This document shows, piece after piece, positions 59,169 through 64,000 of a stretch of 64,000 nucleotides of DNA. Position numbers and translations under genes: made by a program. Below the pieces are notes generated by a model. It was not told the DNA's origin. It saw only the letters and a program-made list of their open reading frames with translations, and made no database searches. How positions within the stretch are numbered: the stretch's first letter is position 1; each line of letters opens with the position of its first letter. Where the stretch lies: contig BTRK01000005.1 in assembly GCA_036245805.1 (NCBI GenBank), positions 13,058,984 through 13,122,983 on the forward strand, read 5' to 3'. Origin of the DNA: Pristionchus mayeri (Eukaryota; Nematoda; Chromadorea; Rhabditida; Neodiplogasteridae).

Positions 59169-62100
59169 ATGTTTGGACTGCTACTTGTTGCGGTAGCTGT
59201 GGGCTCAGGTAAGCTCAACCAACAAGCTGTAAAGTATGCTCAAAAGAGTTCGTAATTCGGTTTACTCACCTCTTGACCGGGGAAAATCAACTTGTCGAGC
59301 TCTACTACCAGACAACTGTTTTGCGTAGGAAAGAGTCGCCTTTCAGCTGTGGCCACAGAGTGTGACAAGTGCAATTTCACGGCGGATTCGTCTCTTGTGC
59401 AATCGAGTTGCACGACAATTGGGAATCCTCGACTGAGCTGTGGCGGGGCCGATTTGTTCAAACATGGAGAGGTTCACTACAGTTTTCAATAATAAAATGG
59501 TTCAAAAGTTGCAGAATTCCTTCGACAACGTCGTCTGCCTCTATGATGAGTGGTACGGAGTCACGTGCGATGGAAAGGTAACTTTTTAGTATATCTCCCC
59601 ACCCTACCAAACGTGTACATATTGTAAATTCAGTCGAATTGGACGAACTAATCATCACGTTGAATCAAGTGTAATTTTCATCCAGGTCTCACTCCTTGGG
59701 GCCTCCGTTGATGTCAGTTGTCCCTTTACTTGCGCCACCACGTGCGTCTCGGAACCAGTTCCCTCGATCGAGGAAGCGTCAAAGGCCACCTGTCTGGATG
59801 GAAAGGAAATGAGGACTTGCGACAGCGGGGACTTGAGCGTCGAGGTATACTTTCTGGTTCCTGTCATTTTCTCGGTACCGGTACCGCGGCAAGAATCATG
59901 CCTAACGTATTTAATTATATGATTATCATTTGATATAAGGGCATCTTCATGATTGCAGATTGCATCGGGGAACTTCTCCTTCAGCAAGGCAGTTTGCTTG
60001 CCGGGCGAGAAATGGCTGGCCTACAACTGTGACGGAACAGCGAAGCTAATAGCGGGCTCGTTGAAAGCAAAATGCAAACCTGCCCTTGGTATGTGCGGAA
60101 GAGGAAGAAAATCAATGCTCGAAAAGAAAATGAAATTCGGTAAAACTGGTGTCGATTCAACTAGTTCACCATAAACATTTCTTCACTTCGGAAATTTCAA
60201 ATGATCGAAAACTGCTGGCGCATAGAACCGAGAGGCGGCATGATCATGCGACATTTGCGTAACGGTCAACTCAGAAAAACGAATATTCAGCAACGCCTTA
60301 AACTTAGTCTTTATCCTGCTTAAGCTCCATATACTTTGGTTTCTTAAGCTTCTAAGGCTGAGATTACTTAATGGGTTTAGTTTAAGGTTGCTTAGGCCTT
60401 TTAAAACGCTGTCTCTGTAAGAACGTCAGATCTAGGTGGGGAAGTGGCACAATCTTTCAAAATCATCGCTATAAGCTCATACTTGGTGGGTAGAGTCATT
60501 ACGGGTCCAATAAACATTTCCCAAAATCTTGATCTACCATTATCGATTTTTTCGAATATTTGTATTTTTGATTTTAGGCCTGCATGTTATATACCATTCG
60601 AAAGAGCATGAAAAGTTATGTCAAAATCCATGTTTTCAGATTCAATGGTCCTTCTACATTCGAAAAATTAAAGAAAAACTGAAAAATTTCCGAGTTTTTG
60701 AATTTAATAAAAACTAACACCACGTTAACACTACTGAGACATCCTGAATGTTTGATATTTGGTGTGAAATTTCACAGGGAATTCAGATAAAAATATGCCG
60801 AATTGTAGAATTGGTGTGAACATGCACTTATCTTTGAAAAACTAGCACGCAATAACCGAAGCAGGTTCGAATCCGCTCTGCTGCATGCACATTTTGCAGA
60901 GCATTTCCCCGTAAAAACATTGTCGAAATTCGTTATAACATCATAATTCAAGCATAGAAACACATATAGACAAAAATAGGCAAAAAAATTTCATCAAAAA
61001 GTTCGTGCAGCCGAGCGGATTCGAACCTGCGTCGGTTATTGTGTGAGTTTTTCGAGGACAAGTGCATGTTCATACCAATTCTACATTTCGGCATATTTTT
61101 TTCTGAATTCCCTATGAAATTTTACACCAAATATAAAAAATTCAGGATGTCCCAGTAGTGTTAACATGGTGTTTTATTTTTATGAAATTCAAAAACTCTA
61201 AAATTTTTCAGTTTTTCTTTAATTTTTCAAATGTAGAAAGACCAATGAATCTGAAAACACGGATTCTGACATAACTTTTCATGCTCTTTCGAATGGTATA
61301 TAACATGCAGGCCTAACATCAAAAATAAAAATTTTCGAAAAAATCGATAATGATAGATCAAGATTTTGGGAAATGTTTATTGGACCCGTAATGACTCTAC
61401 CCACCAAGTATGAGCTTCTAGCGATGATTTTGAAAGATTGTGCCACTCCATCTGACGTTCTTAGGGAGACAGCGTTTTAAAGTCTTGCATAAGGTCATTC
61501 TGAGTTGCCGTTTTTATGAGTAGTCCTGTATGCGAGACATTCAGCATGTCCTGCTCTGGGCGAGATAACTCCGGCTGAACTGGCCGCCCGCTATCCCGGT
61601 GCCGTGTACGAGAAAGCAGTCGTCACTGCATCAGGAGCTTCATGCAGCAATCCTGCCGCGGCGTTGAACATCAAGGTAGGCATTAGGGTGGTGAGAACAT
61701 CCATGATTCGGGGTAAATGTCACGTAGTTTCACATAGTATCACTATAGGAGTAATATCATATTAGTCAGTATCCGCAGTTTTCTTGTTTTTTTAAACCAG
61801 CTGAACTTCAAGGTAGGGATTAGGGTGGAGAGAACTAGTAATGAGTTGATCGCGTTCTATACGATTTAGCCACCATATTTCACGACTCTCGCCCCACGGG
61901 TTGAACACTAGGATTCTGAACATCGAGGTAGTGATATTAGGTTGGTAAGAAAGTTCTGTCGTGTTTCTCATATTTTAAATTTTGGTTTATCTTGCCCATC
62001 AAAGTTGATCAATCTTCATACGATCTTCAGTAGTCTAATAGTGCTTGGTTATTTTTTCCAGGAAACGTTATCACAGTATTCTCCAATTACTAATTCTGGC

Positions 62101-63229
62101 ATAGTCGACTGCCAAATTCAGCGAAGTTGATGACCAACCATATGTATTTATTTGCTCATGGTTGAAAGAAGAAATGTGATATGGGCATAACTAACATGCT
62201 ATTGTAGAGTACAACAAGTGGGCATGTTTTGTATTGCATAACAATAAGAAAGACCCATTATGCCAACTTGGGATCAGCGCTAATTCCGAAAATTCCACTG
62301 AATTGAATTCTGTTGATAAGCATTTCTCATCCCTGAAGATTTAGTGATCGATCCAGTAAGCTCAATTGCAATGAGATGTGAAGTACTCGGTATGATTAGT
62401 GTTTACCTTAAATTGGACAGTGGTGCACCTAACTGTTCGTAAGCTACAATTTTACAAAGAATAAATCGAAAATTGTTCTTTGAAATCGGCCTTTTTTGCA
62501 ATCTGCAGCTTCACACAAATATCGAATGCCGGATGTTATGTGATAATATGGATGTACAACTCTAGTTTTATCACCCTTCAAAGCAGTAGAAGCAATTGGT
62601 AGTTCTTATTCAAACGGCTGAGTTCAAAAAATAACACCATAAAATCATCATTTTCAGAATTTTTGAGATTTTATTTATTTACTCGCTTTATGTGCGAAAT
62701 ATAATCGACTTAAGCATGCTGATGTATACTACATACATCACTTCAACTTATACTAAATTAAATTTCCAGACAATTTATTCAGTCAAGAAAAAATGGAAAA
62801 ATAGTACGCGACAGAACTTTCTTACCAACCTAATAGAAATAGGAGGTGAACAATCGGGGACATTACAATTTGGCAACGCCATTTTAGTGACACATCCCAT
62901 TTAGTTCTCAAATCTCAATGGGGGTGGTGACATATTGATCAGTGTCGTTTTCCGGTTTTTTTTGGTCGAAAAAAATTGGGAAATAAACAGATCAACGTGC
63001 CCATGACATAATAAGACGTATAATCTTTGTTATGGATGTTAATTATGGAAGCAGCAAAACGGAATATTCATTATAGACTAAGGAAAGCATCGTCGCTATG
63101 GATAAGATCACGCTGGAGTGCGCGAACGGAGAATGGTTTTTCGTTTCGTCGACAGGCGAGCGCGGCGAACTCAGCCAGTTAGGAATAACGACTACTTCCG
63201 TCTGTTGCAGCAGTGTTGCTATTGTATAA
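59169..63229 (+). CDS. Gene D: short secreted relative of gene A
   Basis: Seven in-phase exons (59169-59208, 59347-59471, 59515-59577, 59686-59844, 59959-60088, 61545-61675, 63077-63229) give 801 nt, 266 residues plus TAA. A signal peptide (MFGLLLVAVAVGS) is followed by the same modules as the first half of gene A: ECDKCNFTADSSLVQSSC, CLYDEWYGVTCDGK, ATCLDGKEMRTCDSGDLSVE and KAVCLPGEKWLAYNCDG. The last two exons form the CPALGEITPAELAARYPG...TASGASC plus LECANGEW module. It lacks the Ser/Thr linker and C6 domain of A. Long introns carry FB3 and a MITE. Probably secreted; role unknown. Mirrored in the left arm, so two copies exist. Confidence 0.77.
60399..61481. repeat. Foldback FB3 in gene D intron, right arm
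   Basis: Mirror of 44650-45732. Confidence 0.85.
61937..62833. mobile_element. Mariner-like MITE in gene D intron, right arm
   Basis: Mirror of 43298-44194. Host sequence at its left, 61800-61930, also repeats part of the preceding intron start (CTTCAAGGTAGGGATTAGGGTGG resembles the exon 6 donor region), a small duplication. Confidence 0.9.
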
Positions 63230-63845
63230 GCGTTTATACCCCATAGAGAATCTGTTTATGCACCATGAATAAATGAAACACATGACCCACATGCTCCCTT
63301 ATCCAAATTTTCGCAGATTGAAAGGAAAAAATACATAGTTCACTGAAGGTCAAGGAGAAAAAGGTTTTACTGAAAGGAATCGCATGTAAAGTGAGTATGG
63401 TGTTCATGCGGAGCACTGGTAGTTATGATAATGACAAGGTTGAAATAGTGTTCCGTTTGTCATATAATTTGTTTAAAAAAACATAAGTTATCAGTTAGTG
63501 TGCGATGGTCAAACATTAGTAATTTAGTGTTAGTAATGCATTCAATATGAATTTCGTGCTTCTGCTTATATCCGGTTGTATGCGAGTTACTATGATTAGT
63601 AACGAATCGAATTTGTTCACCGTGTACGTGATACCTTGCTTGCATAGATATTACGTTTGGAAAATTGCATTCCTCTGCTGAAGAAATCGGGAAAATATAA
63701 GGGTATACCTTTATAAACTGCAGTATGCAAATGCCAATAACGATGATTTGTTATAGTTTCTGCAAATGCATTATCTTTCATATTTTCGCACGTGTTTCAC
63801 ATACTGCACTTATGCATATGCAGCATTATGCTCATGTGATTTTAG

Positions 63846-63851
63846 TATAAA
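63846..63851 (+). promoter_or_regulatory. TATA box of gene H
   Basis: TATAAA 38 bases before the ATG of the following signal-peptide exon, just outside the palindrome. Confidence 0.5.
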
Positions 63852-63883
63852 TGAATAAAAATTCGAGTTGATTCCGTTTCGAG

Positions 63884-64000
63884 ATGAAGGTTCTTTCCCT
63901 ACTCTCTCTTCTCATCTTGCCCTCCCATATCTTCGGAGAACCCCTACTACCGTAGAAGAGTTCAAAAGAAGGAAAGAAGATGTAAATTTCATAAGAAGGC
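63884..64000 (+). CDS. First exon of a secreted protein (gene H, partial)
   Basis: The ATG opens a signal peptide, MKVLSLLSLLILPSHIFGEP. Read straight through it hits TAG after 23 codons, but that TAG lies in a potential donor (ACC|GTAGAAG at 63952), so the exon probably ends at 63951 and the gene continues beyond the window. Family unknown. Confidence 0.5.

Larger units (their letters stand above)
53194..63827. repeat. Large palindrome, right arm (10.6 kb)
   Basis: Reverse complement of 42304-52936. The inner end CAATTC (53194-53199) is the complement of the left inner end; the next bases outward do not match. The outer end is CAGCATT at 63821-63827, after which the sequences diverge. Confidence 0.95.

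Noticed and set aside
59000..59218. Minus-strand frame opposite the start of gene D
   Set aside because: It overlaps the gene D signal exon and promoter in antisense and has no supporting features.
42304..63827. CRISPR array or phage/plasmid structure to explain the repeats
   Set aside because: There are no short regularly spaced repeats or prokaryotic genes; spliced exons show that the DNA is eukaryotic.

Overview
The window looks like nuclear DNA of a nematode, probably an accessory, repeat-rich chromosome region. Genes are split into many short exons with GT...TTTCAG splice sites. One encodes a textbook six-cysteine C6 domain, which as far as I know is a nematode family, and another looks like a nematode chemosensory 7TM receptor. 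Mariner, Tc-like and RTE elements fill the gaps. Very many exons of about 50-130 nt would suit a diplogastrid such as Pristionchus, but that is a guess.

Layout. 1-12.2 kb: a 3' end of a VWA-like gene and a small unknown gene J, embedded in a run of foldback (inverted-repeat) elements and mariner-derived MITEs. 12.7-13.75 kb: a small secreted cysteine-rich EF-hand gene. 13.96-40.1 kb: a family of secreted cysteine-rich multidomain proteins in divergent pairs. Gene A (-) and gene B (+) share one spacer; gene E (-, pseudogene) and gene C (+) share a second, homologous spacer. A third copy of the spacer lies at 40.26-41.8 kb with no recognisable genes beside it. A full-length mariner sits in an intron of B, a MITE and a foldback sit in introns of C, and a MITE plus an RTE LINE with an inverted 5' end sit in E. 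42.3-63.8 kb: a near-perfect 10.6-kb inverted repeat with a 257-bp spacer. Each arm carries gene D (short relative of A), gene F (7TM receptor) and C' (a 3' fragment of a B/C-type gene). 63.88 kb: first exon of a further secreted protein, running off the window.

How it fits together: all A/B/C/D/E products have a signal peptide and repeated C...C..G.W...C modules, so they look like secreted or surface extracellular proteins. Promoters of A, B, C and E share a TTTGCATAAT-like element and a TATA box, and D has the first of these, which suggests co-regulation. The palindrome centre breaks exon 17 of C', so the arms were built from a piece of this gene family. The biological role of the proteins cannot be read from the sequence.
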